Positions 35,219-43,655 of a stretch of 64,000 bases of DNA are shown piece after piece. A program made the position numbers and the translations under genes. Under the pieces are notes generated by a model, which was not told the DNA's origin, made no database searches, and was given only the letters and a program-made list of their open reading frames with translations. The stretch covers positions 310,001 through 374,000 of the forward strand of contig NZ_CP012404.1 in the NCBI RefSeq assembly GCF_001305595.1. Reading direction: 5' to 3'. Origin of the DNA: Azospirillum thiophilum (GTDB lineage: Bacteria; Pseudomonadota; Alphaproteobacteria; Azospirillales; Azospirillaceae). Positions within the stretch are counted from its first letter, which is position 1; every line of letters begins with the position of its first letter.

Positions 35219-37752
35219 TCGGCCATCGACCGGAGGTTCCGTCAGGTTCCCGCATCCGCACAGTCTTCGCCAACATGATGCCGATGTTTGTGGGGCTTGC
35301 CATCGTCGCCGGCTTCGTCTGGGCCGGCCGGGCGGTCATCGACGCCGCGCCGGGGGGCTGGGTGACCGACCGCGTGACAGTCGCGCCCGGCCCCGGTCCG
35401 GTGATCCTGCGCCAGACCGATCTCGGTGCCCATCCGCCGGAACCCTGGAGCGCGGGCCTGCAGATGCGCGTGACTGCCGATGCGGCGGCTGGCTGGCGCC
35501 TTGCCAATCAACAGCCTGCGGTCCCGCTTTCAGGCCGGACGGCGGTGGGGCGTCCGCTCCGGCTCGACTCGTGGGAACTGCGGAAGGGTGACCGGATCGA
35601 CATGCCGGCCGGCACACTGACGGTGGAGGTGGCCGACGGTGCCGAACTTGTCCTGGCGACGGCCGACGGTCGGCACGCCCGCTGGCGGGATGGGGTGCTC
35701 GATGTGCCGGAAGCGGACGGGTGCCTTGTGTGCCGCCAGGCCTCTTCCGGTTTGTTCGCAGCAATGGTGGAGGCGGTGCGCCGGGAGAGCCGCCGGCTGC
35801 TCGATCCGGACGGGGTTCTCTTCACCGTCGGCGGAGGCGTTGGGCTTCCGGATCGATGGGCGCCGCTTCCCGGGCTGGAGCCGGAGACGCTGACCGTCCT
35901 GCGCGAGGCCGGGCGCTTCTGGCTGGCGGTCCGACGCGGTTTCGCCGGTCAGGTCGCGGTGCGACGTGAGGGCGCAGCGCCGGAGGAACTGGGCGCCGGC
36001 GGGCTGTCGGTCGGCGATCCGATCGACGGGCTTGCTTGGCGGCGGACCCGCTTCGACCTGTCGGTCAATGACGGCACCCTGGTGTTCGGCGCGCGTGTCG
36101 GCGGCCGGGATCTCCGGCCGGACCTTCCCGCCGTCCCCGACCGGGTGCGGGTCGAAGGCAGCCGGCTGGCCTGGGTCGGGTCGGGGCCGGGATTGGGCGA
36201 CGTGTTCGATCGCGACGCTCCGTTCCTGATCTTGGGGGGCGTGAGCGTGGCGGCCCTGGCGGCGGCCATTGCCGCCGGCCGCCGCCGAAGCCGGTTGATG
36301 GCTTCGGCTGGCGGCGGCGGCGTGTGGGCGGCGGCGCTCTATGGGATCCCAACGCCGGCCCTGGTCACCGTCCTGACGGTCTGCCTCTCGATCCATGGTC
36401 CCCATGGCAGCGATCTCGGCGTTGCGCTGCTGCTGCCGGCACTTGCCTTCGCGGTCGGCACGGTGACGTTGGCGATGGCGGGGCGGCTTGCCGGATTGGC
36501 CGGAGCCGTCTGGTTGTGCATGTTGACGATGGTTGGCTATGGGCTTCTTACCCAGCTCACCCTTGCCGTCGACCTGCCGAACGAAAGCGGTGTCGGAGGG
36601 GTCTGGAAGCATGCCGTCAGTCTGACCGTCGTCGCCATCGCCGCGACGGTCGTAGGGCTGTTTTCTGAGATCGCGCTTTTCGCGTTGGCCCGCGGTCTGC
36701 TGCTGGGGCGTCACGCCGGTGTTCTGCGCGTCGCGACCGCCCTGGCCGTGCCGTTGAGCATTGCCGCCGAGGTCGCAGTCGGATCCGAGGTGGGCGTGGG
36801 GGGCGTCCAGCCGGTCGAGGTGGCAAAGATCTTTCTGATCCTCGTCATGGCGGTCGCGGCCATGGATTATCTTCATCACATTTACTGGTCGTCCCTGGTC
36901 ACTCGCTGGTGGCGCTTGACCGGCCGGCTTGTCGCTACCTGTCTTTTGCTGCTGACGCCAGTCGTGGCCGGCCTGATTGTGGTCGGCGATCTCTCGCCGG
37001 TCGCGATCTTCGGCGCGGCGATCCTCGCCACGGTCTTTGCGACGGCCGTCATCGCCCTGGGGCTGCGGCCGCGGATGGGAGCCGCGGCGGCCTGGGCACT
37101 GCTGTCTCCGGGGATCGCGCTGCTTGCCATCGCCTCCCTGATCGGCTTCGCCCTGTGGTTCCAGACCGCCCGCGCCGGGCTTGCGATGGATGGGCCATGG
37201 GCGACGGCGCTGGTTCGCCTGCGACTGTTCGAGGAGCCGCTCGCCCATCCCAACAGCGGCTGGCAGGTTCTGGCATCGTTGCGGGTCGTGGCGCACGCAC
37301 CGATCTGGCCCGCCCTGCAGCCGGCGGCGGATGCGCCGGTCTGGACCGTTCCGCTGGTCTCCACCGATTTCGTCGCCGCCGCTGTCATCGGCCGGTTGGG
37401 AGTCGTCGCCGCGGCCGGTCTCGCGATGGTCCAGCTCGTCTATCTGGCGCTGGTTCTCGCTCTGGCCGTTCGGGCCGCTTCGTGGGGCGGCGGGCGACCT
37501 GGGCAGCGTCAACTGGGGCTTTTCGCGGCGACGACGATGGCCGGGATACTGGGTGCCCAAGGTGCCCAGTTCTTTCTGCCATGGGCCAACGTGGTCTCAC
37601 TGCTTCCCGCGGTCGGGCAACCCATGTCGCTGATCGCGCTCGCCAACAGCCATATCCTGGGCTTTGCCATGCCGGTTCTGCTTCTGCTCCTCATCACGGC
37701 ATGGCTCGACCGCTATCTGGGCGCCGCGAGTCTGTCGGCCGGCCAGCGGTAG
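35215..37752 (+). CDS. SEDS-family (FtsW/RodA-like) polymerase with large N-terminal extra domain
   Basis: An 845-residue membrane protein. One helix (about 22-42) is followed by some 290 probably periplasmic residues, then about ten helices from residue 335 on. SEDS traits in the second part: GVQPVEVAKIFLILVMA matches the family's (F/I)QPSE-x-AK-motif, VSTDFVAAAVIGRLGVVAA matches the TDF(I/A) loop with Asp718 at the position of the essential SEDS aspartate, and LLPAVGQPMSLIALANSHIL the LP-TG-PLPFISYGG region. Typical SEDS proteins have about 370-420 residues, so the N-terminal domain is extra; its WRLANQQP...LSGRT...LRKGDRIDM pattern is weakly FHA-like. Starts inside the PBP gene's stop (ATGA). 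Probably polymerises lipid II or a related glycan. Confidence 0.82.
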   Translation: MIGHRPEVPSGSRIRTVFANMMPMFVGLAIVAGFVWAGRAVIDAAPGGWVTDRVTVAPGPGPVILRQTDLGAHPPEPWSAGLQMRVTADAAAGWRLANQQPAVPLSGRTAVGRPLRLDSWELRKGDRIDMPAGTLTVEVADGAELVLATADGRHARWRDGVLDVPEADGCLVCRQASSGLFAAMVEAVRRESRRLLDPDGVLFTVGGGVGLPDRWAPLPGLEPETLTVLREAGRFWLAVRRGFAGQVAVRREGAAPEELGAGGLSVGDPIDGLAWRRTRFDLSVNDGTLVFGARVGGRDLRPDLPAVPDRVRVEGSRLAWVGSGPGLGDVFDRDAPFLILGGVSVAALAAAIAAGRRRSRLMASAGGGGVWAAALYGIPTPALVTVLTVCLSIHGPHGSDLGVALLLPALAFAVGTVTLAMAGRLAGLAGAVWLCMLTMVGYGLLTQLTLAVDLPNESGVGGVWKHAVSLTVVAIAATVVGLFSEIALFALARGLLLGRHAGVLRVATALAVPLSIAAEVAVGSEVGVGGVQPVEVAKIFLILVMAVAAMDYLHHIYWSSLVTRWWRLTGRLVATCLLLLTPVVAGLIVVGDLSPVAIFGAAILATVFATAVIALGLRPRMGAAAAWALLSPGIALLAIASLIGFALWFQTARAGLAMDGPWATALVRLRLFEEPLAHPNSGWQVLASLRVVAHAPIWPALQPAADAPVWTVPLVSTDFVAAAVIGRLGVVAAAGLAMVQLVYLALVLALAVRAASWGGGRPGQRQLGLFAATTMAGILGAQGAQFFLPWANVVSLLPAVGQPMSLIALANSHILGFAMPVLLLLLITAWLDRYLGAASLSAGQR

Positions 37753-37847
37753 TTCGGGACATCGGGCCAAGCTGCATCTGTCCCGAAATGACAGGCATCG
37801 CAACGCGCGGGCTGCGGCTCCGTGCGCCGACCGAAAGGATCATGCCC

Positions 37848-38639
37848 ATGCGTAAGATTTCCCGGCTCGTCCGCCGAGGCGTCTGCTGCCCGTTGTTCTG
37901 TGGCCTTCTGTTGCTGAGCGGATGCGCCGGTACGATGCCCGACGCGGTTCAAGTGACGATCGCCCAACCGGCGCCCCAACCGGCGGTGGCTCCGTCGTCC
38001 AAGGGAATTGCCACCGGCGTCACGATCCGGCCATCGCGGGCCGCACCGCGTGCGCATCGCCCCGCCTCCCCCTCCAAGCCCTCTGACCGGCTTGCGAAAT
38101 CCGGCTCCGCCATTTCCGGGAGTGCGGATCCGCGGCTGGCGGCGGCTCCCGCCCCCGCCCCAGCGCCGCCAGCCCGCCGGCCGGTTCCGGCCGCTGTCCA
38201 TGCGTCCCCGCCGGCTGTCGCTCATCCCGCAGTGCCCCGGCCGGTGGTGTCGGCCATGCCGGCTTTGGCCGCGCCGGTGCGTCGTCTGTCGCCGCCCCTG
38301 CCGGTGGCAGTGATGCAAGCGCCGGGGGCACGGCAGCGCGAGGAGGTCGGACTTGTCATCGCCGCCCCGCACGGCACGCGAATCGGTGCCGCAGCAGCAG
38401 GAACGGTGGCTTTCGCCGGATTGGTGGGAAAGCGGGGAAATACCGTGGTGATCCGCCATGACGGCGGCATCTTCACCGTTTACTGCCATCTCGATGCGAT
38501 TGCCGTGGTCACCGGGGCGGCGGTAAAGGCGGGCGGGCTCGTTGGCACGGTCGGGATGACCGGTGGCATCTCGACGCCTCGCCTTTACCTGGAGGTGCGC
38601 AAGGGCCGCGATCCAGTCGATCCGCTCCCATACTTCTGA
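37848..38639 (+). CDS. LytM/M23-like lipoprotein, degenerate (NlpD type)
   Basis: A 263-residue lipoprotein with lipobox LLLSGC (Cys26). The ATG at 37848 is preferred to 37842 because AAAGGA then lies 8 bases upstream. Residues about 50-145 are Pro/Ala-rich, a likely flexible tether. The C-terminal LytM domain (about 155-262) has the fold motifs LVIAAPHGTRIGAAAAGTV, GNTVVIRHDGGIFTVYCHL and STPRLYLEVRKGRDPVDPL. The zinc ligands are mostly lost: the H-x(3)-D segment reads REEVGLVI and the last HxH has become RLYLEV. Such degenerate domains in EnvC and NlpD activate amidases rather than cut. Probably a hydrolase activator in this system. Confidence 0.85.
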   Translation: MRKISRLVRRGVCCPLFCGLLLLSGCAGTMPDAVQVTIAQPAPQPAVAPSSKGIATGVTIRPSRAAPRAHRPASPSKPSDRLAKSGSAISGSADPRLAAAPAPAPAPPARRPVPAAVHASPPAVAHPAVPRPVVSAMPALAAPVRRLSPPLPVAVMQAPGARQREEVGLVIAAPHGTRIGAAAAGTVAFAGLVGKRGNTVVIRHDGGIFTVYCHLDAIAVVTGAAVKAGGLVGTVGMTGGISTPRLYLEVRKGRDPVDPLPYF

Positions 38640-38679
38640 GGTTCGGTCGATGGCCCGGTCATTCCGCCGATTACGCCGC

Positions 38680-39555
38680 TCAGTTGCGGTACGGTGCTTC
38701 CGATCCGATTTCGCTTTGGGAAATGCAGCTACACGCCTCTTGAATGCAGTAATTATTAACAGATACAAAGTATGTACACTTATCTATAGGAAATTCCGCA
38801 GAAGTTATTATGACATAGTTGCCGGAATTTGGGTATCCATTCTTAACCCGAGCGGAAGAAAGCACATAATTGTCCCTGGATTTTATGGAGTTTTTCTCCA
38901 TAAAATCGCGAATTTCTTCTTCTTGATTGAAATAACTTTTGCTCCTGGCCTTTCTGAAGTTGACTTCGTCTTTGAAGGTTCCGATACGGATGCGGTAGAG
39001 GGGGGCATCCACGCCGGTTCCGCTTCCGGTCTTGGGAGGAACAGGGGCTTCGGCTTCAGGAGGCTTGGCATTTTTCGGCGCTGGCGCTGGCGGCAGCACG
39101 GGCATCGCCACTGGCAGCGGGTTGGCGGCGGCGATCTCAGGTTTCGGCATGTGGCACAGTTCGGCCCGGTTGACGGATTTTCCGGCGTCGAGCGCCGCTA
39201 CAAGCTGCCGAGCTTCCTTTACCGCAAGCCGGGCCGAGTCGGAAACGGTCGCTTCCGGTGGCGGCTCGTCGATGCTGCTCCATACGTCGAGCGCACCGTT
39301 GTCGTTGCCTGTGCACAGCCGGGAAAGGCCCAACTGGAAAAGCGCCTGCGGCTCGTGCAGATCGATGGCCAGGATCTTGAGGGAGGTCGTTTCCACCTCC
39401 TCGAACCGCCTGGCTGCCAGATCGGAGTCGTTCTGGGCCAGGAGTTTGTCGATGACCTCGTTCGGCCTATGGCCCTCCTGGCATCCACCGACCATCGACA
39501 GAAGGCTGGCAATCGCGGCAGCCGTCACGAAACGGACGAAAGACCGTGACCTCAT
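38680..39555 (-). CDS. Lipoprotein with TPR-like and SPOR-like features
   Basis: A 291-residue lipoprotein with lipobox MVGGC (Cys25). Residues about 30-110 are helical and repeat-like (LAARRFEEVETTSLKILAID, ALFQLGLSRLCTGNDNGALD), consistent with TPRs. A Pro/Ala-rich linker (about 145-180) leads to YRIRIGTFKDEVNFRKARS and YVIITSAEF, which may be a small SPOR-like or other beta-alpha domain, not certain. The 3' third of the gene (38680-38960) is strikingly AT-rich compared with its 5' part, suggesting a mosaic origin. GAGGAG precedes the ATG. It lies opposite to its neighbours, convergent with the LytM gene and divergent from the FGE-like gene. Confidence 0.72.
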   Translation of the reverse strand: MRSRSFVRFVTAAAIASLLSMVGGCQEGHRPNEVIDKLLAQNDSDLAARRFEEVETTSLKILAIDLHEPQALFQLGLSRLCTGNDNGALDVWSSIDEPPPEATVSDSARLAVKEARQLVAALDAGKSVNRAELCHMPKPEIAAANPLPVAMPVLPPAPAPKNAKPPEAEAPVPPKTGSGTGVDAPLYRIRIGTFKDEVNFRKARSKSYFNQEEEIRDFMEKNSIKSRDNYVLSSARVKNGYPNSGNYVIITSAEFPIDKCTYFVSVNNYCIQEACSCISQSEIGSEAPYRN

Positions 39556-39697
39556 ATCAGTCGTCTCCTCGATCCACAGGACAGGCGTCCAGGCACATCG
39601 CTGGCTTGTGGGAATGGGGTTTCACATTCGTTATGGCATGTTTGCCTAAAACTCATGTTAATGTCCAATTGTCTCCGCAGGCGATGGAGCTTCGCAT
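39556..39697. promoter_or_regulatory. Second divergent control region
   Basis: 142 bp between the lipoprotein gene (minus) and the FGE-like/ABC group (plus). The stretch 39625-39670 is AT-rich, the best place for a plus-strand promoter, but no firm -10/-35 boxes can be claimed. Confidence 0.35.
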
Positions 39698-40447
39698 ATG
39701 CGCGCATTGACCGACCTGAGTGTTATTTTAGGAAGTTTTCTTATGGTAGGAACGAGTATTCCGCTACCGGCCGAGGCGGCGGGATGCAATGAATTGTTTC
39801 ATGGCTTTGTAATGCCATGCAAAGGCGAGGATGTGCCTCAGCCTGTGAAAAAAAAAGACGACCTGCCTGGAGATTCTCCTCAAAGAGGGTCTGAAGAGAT
39901 TATTCGCCGCCCTCCCGCTCTCCCTCATTCTATTCCGATGATGGCGATGTCCAGCGGCGAGGTGGATGTGATCGTCTTCACATATTCCGCGACTCCCGAT
40001 CTGGGCAGCGACCTCGAGAAACGGGACATGGCCAGCTTCCGAATCGCAACCAGACCGGTCACGACGGCTGAATTCCGGACCTACTGCCGGCAGGCCATTC
40101 TCCAGCCTTGCCAGTTTCGCTCCAAACTTCCCGACAAAGCGCCGGCTTTGGGCATGCGCTTTGCCGACGCTAGAGGATATGCGGAGTGGTTGAGCGGGGC
40201 TTCGGGTCGACGTTTCGCATTGCCGAGTCACGTTCAGCTTGCCCGCGCCTTTTCGGAAAAGCTCGGCGCATCGGTTTACGAGTTCTTCGACGCCGAATTC
40301 GACGACCAGGCCGGACGGCGGCGGCGTGTTGCCTTGTCGCCCTATTACGAACGCGACGTCAGCCGCGGCTTCATCGCGCTGACGGAGGACGAACGCAACG
40401 AGCAGGTCGGCTTCCGCCTGGTTGAAGTTGGGGAGGAGCGGCCATGA
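39698..40447 (+). CDS. Exported formylglycine-generating-enzyme-like (SUMF1/FGE-sulfatase fold) protein
   Basis: A 249-residue protein with a signal peptide ending near PAEAAG. Residues about 110-245 show the FGE-sulfatase pattern: FRIATRPVTTAEFRTYC, then DARGYAEWLSGASGRRFALP, LPSHVQLARAF, and the closing strand VGFRLVEV. The domain is shorter than in true FGEs, and the paired active-site cysteines near the C-terminus are not seen, so it may be a binding or scaffold version rather than an enzyme. The first 150 bases are AT-rich. Its stop overlaps the permease start (ATGA). Proteins of this fold recur in bacterial signalling and conflict clusters together with caspases (general knowledge). Confidence 0.75.
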   Translation: MRALTDLSVILGSFLMVGTSIPLPAEAAGCNELFHGFVMPCKGEDVPQPVKKKDDLPGDSPQRGSEEIIRRPPALPHSIPMMAMSSGEVDVIVFTYSATPDLGSDLEKRDMASFRIATRPVTTAEFRTYCRQAILQPCQFRSKLPDKAPALGMRFADARGYAEWLSGASGRRFALPSHVQLARAFSEKLGASVYEFFDAEFDDQAGRRRRVALSPYYERDVSRGFIALTEDERNEQVGFRLVEVGEERP

Positions 40448-41829
40448 GCCGGCTGGGTCCGCCGCCCTTGCAGGCGGCTGTCCGGCTGCGCGATGACCGG
40501 CGTGGCGTACTGGGCGCGATATTTCAGACCAGCCGGCTGCTCCGCCTGATTGTCCGCAATCGGTTGCCGCGGAGCAATGTCCTCAGCCTTGCCGCGCTGT
40601 TCATCATCGTATCGTTCTTTACGGTGGTGATCAATTTCATCGGCGCCGATGAAAGGCGGATGGCGGCGCCCCTGCTCGACCGTGTGCCGCACGCCTTCTA
40701 TAGCGCTGAAGACTGCGAAGGATTCTCATCCGATGCTCTGGACAAGCATATGCGAAACGCCGGCCTGTCCGCCGTGGCGTCCGCCTGTGTCAAGACCGCG
40801 CAATTGTCGCTGATCCGGTACAAGCCGTCTCCTCCGGGAATCACCGGCGCGCAGGCGGTCGCCTTCACCCCCCGCCTTTTTCCGGTCCTGCCGGGCTTGG
40901 CGGAGTTCCGCACCAGCCTGCGGCGCTCCGACCTGGACAAGAATTGCAGCCTTGCCGGATTGTCCGGTAAGGCCGGCGCCGCCGATCTGCTTGATGGGGC
41001 GATAACGGTGTCGGGCTGCGACCGCACCGGACGCTCCTTGCCGATGGCGCTGGTCTCCAGAACATTCGCCGAAGATGCCGATCTAGCTCCCGGCCAGGCG
41101 GTGACGATTTTTCCGGGAGGCCTCGTCTTCAACGATCTGCGCCGCTATTTGGCCGACACGGTCGCGGACGATCCTGGCGACCACATCATCGCCGGGATCG
41201 TCCCGATGGTTCTGCCGCAGCCGCGCAACGTCATATTCGTTCCCGAACATGCGCTGGACGACGCCACCAATGTTCGGGACATGGTCATCGTGCGTGCGCT
41301 CCATGCTCCCGATCTCGCCACGCTTCGCAGGATCATGAAGGCTGTGGACGAGCATTTCCGGACTCTGAGCGGAGTCAGCATGACCTCTTCGATTCTCGAG
41401 GACGCCATCTGGGAAGCGGAGCGGAACCTGAAGGATCTGTTGTGGCTGCTGCGTACGGCCACGATGATCATGGTTCTCGCCGTGTCCGTGCAGGCGGCCA
41501 ATCTCTATGTTCAGAGCGAGCGGCGGCTGTTCTCCGTGGCGCGCATCAGCGGTTTCACGGACAGTGCGATTTTTCTGACGATTTGTCTGGTAATGACCGG
41601 CATTTTCTTGGTCATCGCGCTGCTCGGTTTTGGTGTGGGTACTGTGCTCTGCGAGCTGGTGGTCCGCTACCTTTTCAAGAAGATGACCTATTTGGTCGCG
41701 GCCGGCACCTTCTGGCAGATCCTGCTGGCCATTGGGGCGGCTTCGCTGATCGGTTCACTGATTGTCATGAAGCGCCGCTTTGCCCGCGACATCGCGACGG
41801 AGTTCCAAGATGTCAATATCAACGCTTGA
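40444..41829 (+). CDS. ABC permease of FtsX/MacB/LolC topology
   Basis: A 461-residue permease with one N-terminal helix (about 46-66, LSLAALFIIVSFFTVVINFI), a periplasmic domain of about 260 residues, and three C-terminal helices (about 335-355, 378-408, 418-445). This 1+3 arrangement defines the type VII (FtsX/MacB/LolCE) exporters and mechanotransmitters, which move lipoproteins, toxins or control wall hydrolases rather than import solutes. The periplasmic part is not recognised. It overlaps the ATPase gene by 20 bp. With a degenerate LytM protein encoded nearby, an FtsEX-EnvC-like role is conceivable but unproven. Confidence 0.82.
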   Translation: MSRLGPPPLQAAVRLRDDRRGVLGAIFQTSRLLRLIVRNRLPRSNVLSLAALFIIVSFFTVVINFIGADERRMAAPLLDRVPHAFYSAEDCEGFSSDALDKHMRNAGLSAVASACVKTAQLSLIRYKPSPPGITGAQAVAFTPRLFPVLPGLAEFRTSLRRSDLDKNCSLAGLSGKAGAADLLDGAITVSGCDRTGRSLPMALVSRTFAEDADLAPGQAVTIFPGGLVFNDLRRYLADTVADDPGDHIIAGIVPMVLPQPRNVIFVPEHALDDATNVRDMVIVRALHAPDLATLRRIMKAVDEHFRTLSGVSMTSSILEDAIWEAERNLKDLLWLLRTATMIMVLAVSVQAANLYVQSERRLFSVARISGFTDSAIFLTICLVMTGIFLVIALLGFGVGTVLCELVVRYLFKKMTYLVAAGTFWQILLAIGAASLIGSLIVMKRRFARDIATEFQDVNINA

Positions 41830-42562
41830 CGACGCGCCGGCTGTTGCCAAGACCAAGATAGTCCATCCCGACCCCGTGCTGATAGCGGAAGGGCTGTCCG
41901 TCGGCTATGGGAAGACCGTCATTCTAAAGGATGTGTCCATCGCCGTTCCACGCGGCCAGATGACTGCGATCGTTGGCGTCACCGGTGGGGGCAAGAGCAC
42001 GCTTCTGCAAACGCTCGGCCTGCTGGCCCGGCCGCTGGCGTCGGGCAGGTTCGATTATATTGCCGCACCGGATTCCTCCCCGCTTCCTCTCGCGACCCTT
42101 CGGCAGGGGCAGAGGAACCACTTGATCCGCTCGGATTTTGCCTATGTCTTCCAGCGGGTGGAATTGGTCAATCATTGGGATGCCAGATCCAACATCTCCT
42201 TGCCATTGCTCAGCCGGGGGGTGCCGCAGCCGGTCATCGATGAGACGGTCCGGGAATTGTGGGACTGTATGCACTTCATCCGACCGATGGATGGCCGGCC
42301 GGTCGCCCAGTTGTCCGGTGGCGAGCGGCAGCGCGTCGGCATTGCCCGGGCGCTGGCTGCGCAGCCGACGGTCGTATTCGCTGACGAGCCCTTCGGCAGT
42401 CTCGACCCGCATACCGCCAATGATGTCATGGAACATTTCTTCCGGGTGCTTGGAGAACGGGCGATTACCGGCGTTCTCGTCACCCATGACCTGGAAGCTG
42501 CCTGGAATCACTGTCAGCAGGAGTACCAAATCCATGAGACAAGTCTCGAACGGACGCGGTGA
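41810..42562 (+). CDS. ABC ATPase of LolD/MacB/FtsE type
   Basis: A 250-residue ATPase, partner of the upstream permease. Walker A GVTGGGKST, Q-loop YVFQRVELVNHW, signature LSGGERQRVGIARAL, Walker B VVFADEPFGSLD and switch His in VLVTHDLEAAW are complete. The ATG at 41810, within the permease gene, has GGAG 8 bases upstream and gives the expected start; about 20 residues precede the domain. The sequence between Walker A and the Q-loop (PLASGRFDYIAAPDSSPLPL) is longer than usual. Its end overlaps the next gene by 29 bp. Confidence 0.9.
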   Translation: MSISTLDDAPAVAKTKIVHPDPVLIAEGLSVGYGKTVILKDVSIAVPRGQMTAIVGVTGGGKSTLLQTLGLLARPLASGRFDYIAAPDSSPLPLATLRQGQRNHLIRSDFAYVFQRVELVNHWDARSNISLPLLSRGVPQPVIDETVRELWDCMHFIRPMDGRPVAQLSGGERQRVGIARALAAQPTVVFADEPFGSLDPHTANDVMEHFFRVLGERAITGVLVTHDLEAAWNHCQQEYQIHETSLERTR

Positions 42563-43592
42563 CGCCGTCCAATCGCTCCACCTGTCACCGTTCACGAATC
42601 TGGCGCGCCGGAGTCTGCCGGCTGTTGCATTGGCGGCTTTTATCGCATCGCTGGCCGGATCGGCCGTTGCCGAGGTGGCGCCACCGTTGGACTATGAAAC
42701 GCTGCGAAAAACTTCCAAGTTGTACGAGACAGTCCGGAAAACCGCCGGTGATCTCATCACTCTCCAGGTTAGGATTGTGCGGCGATCCGATCAGTCTGAT
42801 GAGAAGAAGCTCACCGAGCTGCTTGCACGGAACAAGCTGACGTCAAAGGATTTCTGCGACGATCAATCGAAATCGCTCTATGTGTCGACGACGCTGTCGG
42901 GCGTCTGGGTCGGCAAAGCCAAGAATGCGAATCCCTATGAGTCGCTCAGCAGATACTGTCTTACCGGTCCGGCCGACAATAAGATGTGGTCCTTCGTCGT
43001 TTCTAATACGGTTGCCAGAGACTATACGCGCGTCGATTCCTCCAGCGGAAATATGTTGCAGCATCGCAACTTTGTCTTGATGGGTCTATCGTCGCGTCCC
43101 GATGCAGACCATGGAGTCGGTCGCTTGAACCGCTATCCCGATCTTGCTCTGGCGGTCAGCGAAACAATGAGTAAGACGTCCGAGGATCTGGAGCCTTTGT
43201 CTTACAGCAAGCAGTTTCTCATCCCCCCCAGCGGAGCATCGTTCAAGCGTCTGTCAACATCTGATGCATACGCCTCGGCCATCGATATCGGCGGTCTCGC
43301 CCTTCTGGCCAAGACGATCAAAATTCCGCTTGCCACGGAACCGGAACTCACTCCCCTGATATTCATCCAAGGACGGGTCGTACCTCTCTCCCTCTCGGTG
43401 CAGGAATTGCCGCGGGGGGAGGGCGATGCCTACTCTCCCTTCCGGTTGGAGGTGCGCGCCAAACAGGGGGCGAAGCCGATCGTTATTCAGGTCAAAGGCG
43501 ATCGGGAGCGGACGATCAACGACGTCGATCTGCCCTTCATGCAGGGACTGGTATCCCTCTACGAGACCTTCCGTCCGTTTCTTGGCCAATAG
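42534..43592 (+). CDS. Exported protein of unknown function (352 aa)
   Basis: Signal peptide (hydrophobic core AVALAAFIASLAGSAVA, cleavage after AVA near residue 44) and a mature part of about 308 residues with no recognised family. The start at 42534 has CAGGAG about 10 bases upstream and lies inside the ABC ATPase gene. Mature features: a helical, Lys/Thr-rich first part (LRKTSKLYETVRKTAGDLI) and a later beta-rich part (PLIFIQGRVVPLSLSVQEL). Four genes from 39698 on are joined by overlaps, so this is probably the periplasmic partner or substrate of the ABC pair. No lipobox. Confidence 0.75.
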   Translation: MRQVSNGRGDAVQSLHLSPFTNLARRSLPAVALAAFIASLAGSAVAEVAPPLDYETLRKTSKLYETVRKTAGDLITLQVRIVRRSDQSDEKKLTELLARNKLTSKDFCDDQSKSLYVSTTLSGVWVGKAKNANPYESLSRYCLTGPADNKMWSFVVSNTVARDYTRVDSSSGNMLQHRNFVLMGLSSRPDADHGVGRLNRYPDLALAVSETMSKTSEDLEPLSYSKQFLIPPSGASFKRLSTSDAYASAIDIGGLALLAKTIKIPLATEPELTPLIFIQGRVVPLSLSVQELPRGEGDAYSPFRLEVRAKQGAKPIVIQVKGDRERTINDVDLPFMQGLVSLYETFRPFLGQ

Positions 43593-43655
43593 CAAAGCCG
43601 CCCGGAATTGCTTGTAGTTGCCGAGCCATACCCGGTGACCGAGAGGAAATTTATC

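Noticed and set aside
35260-35680. True FHA domain in the N-terminal part of the SEDS-like protein
   Set aside because: Strand spacing is suggestive but the S-R-x-H core is missing and the region should be periplasmic, so it is noted only as weakly similar.
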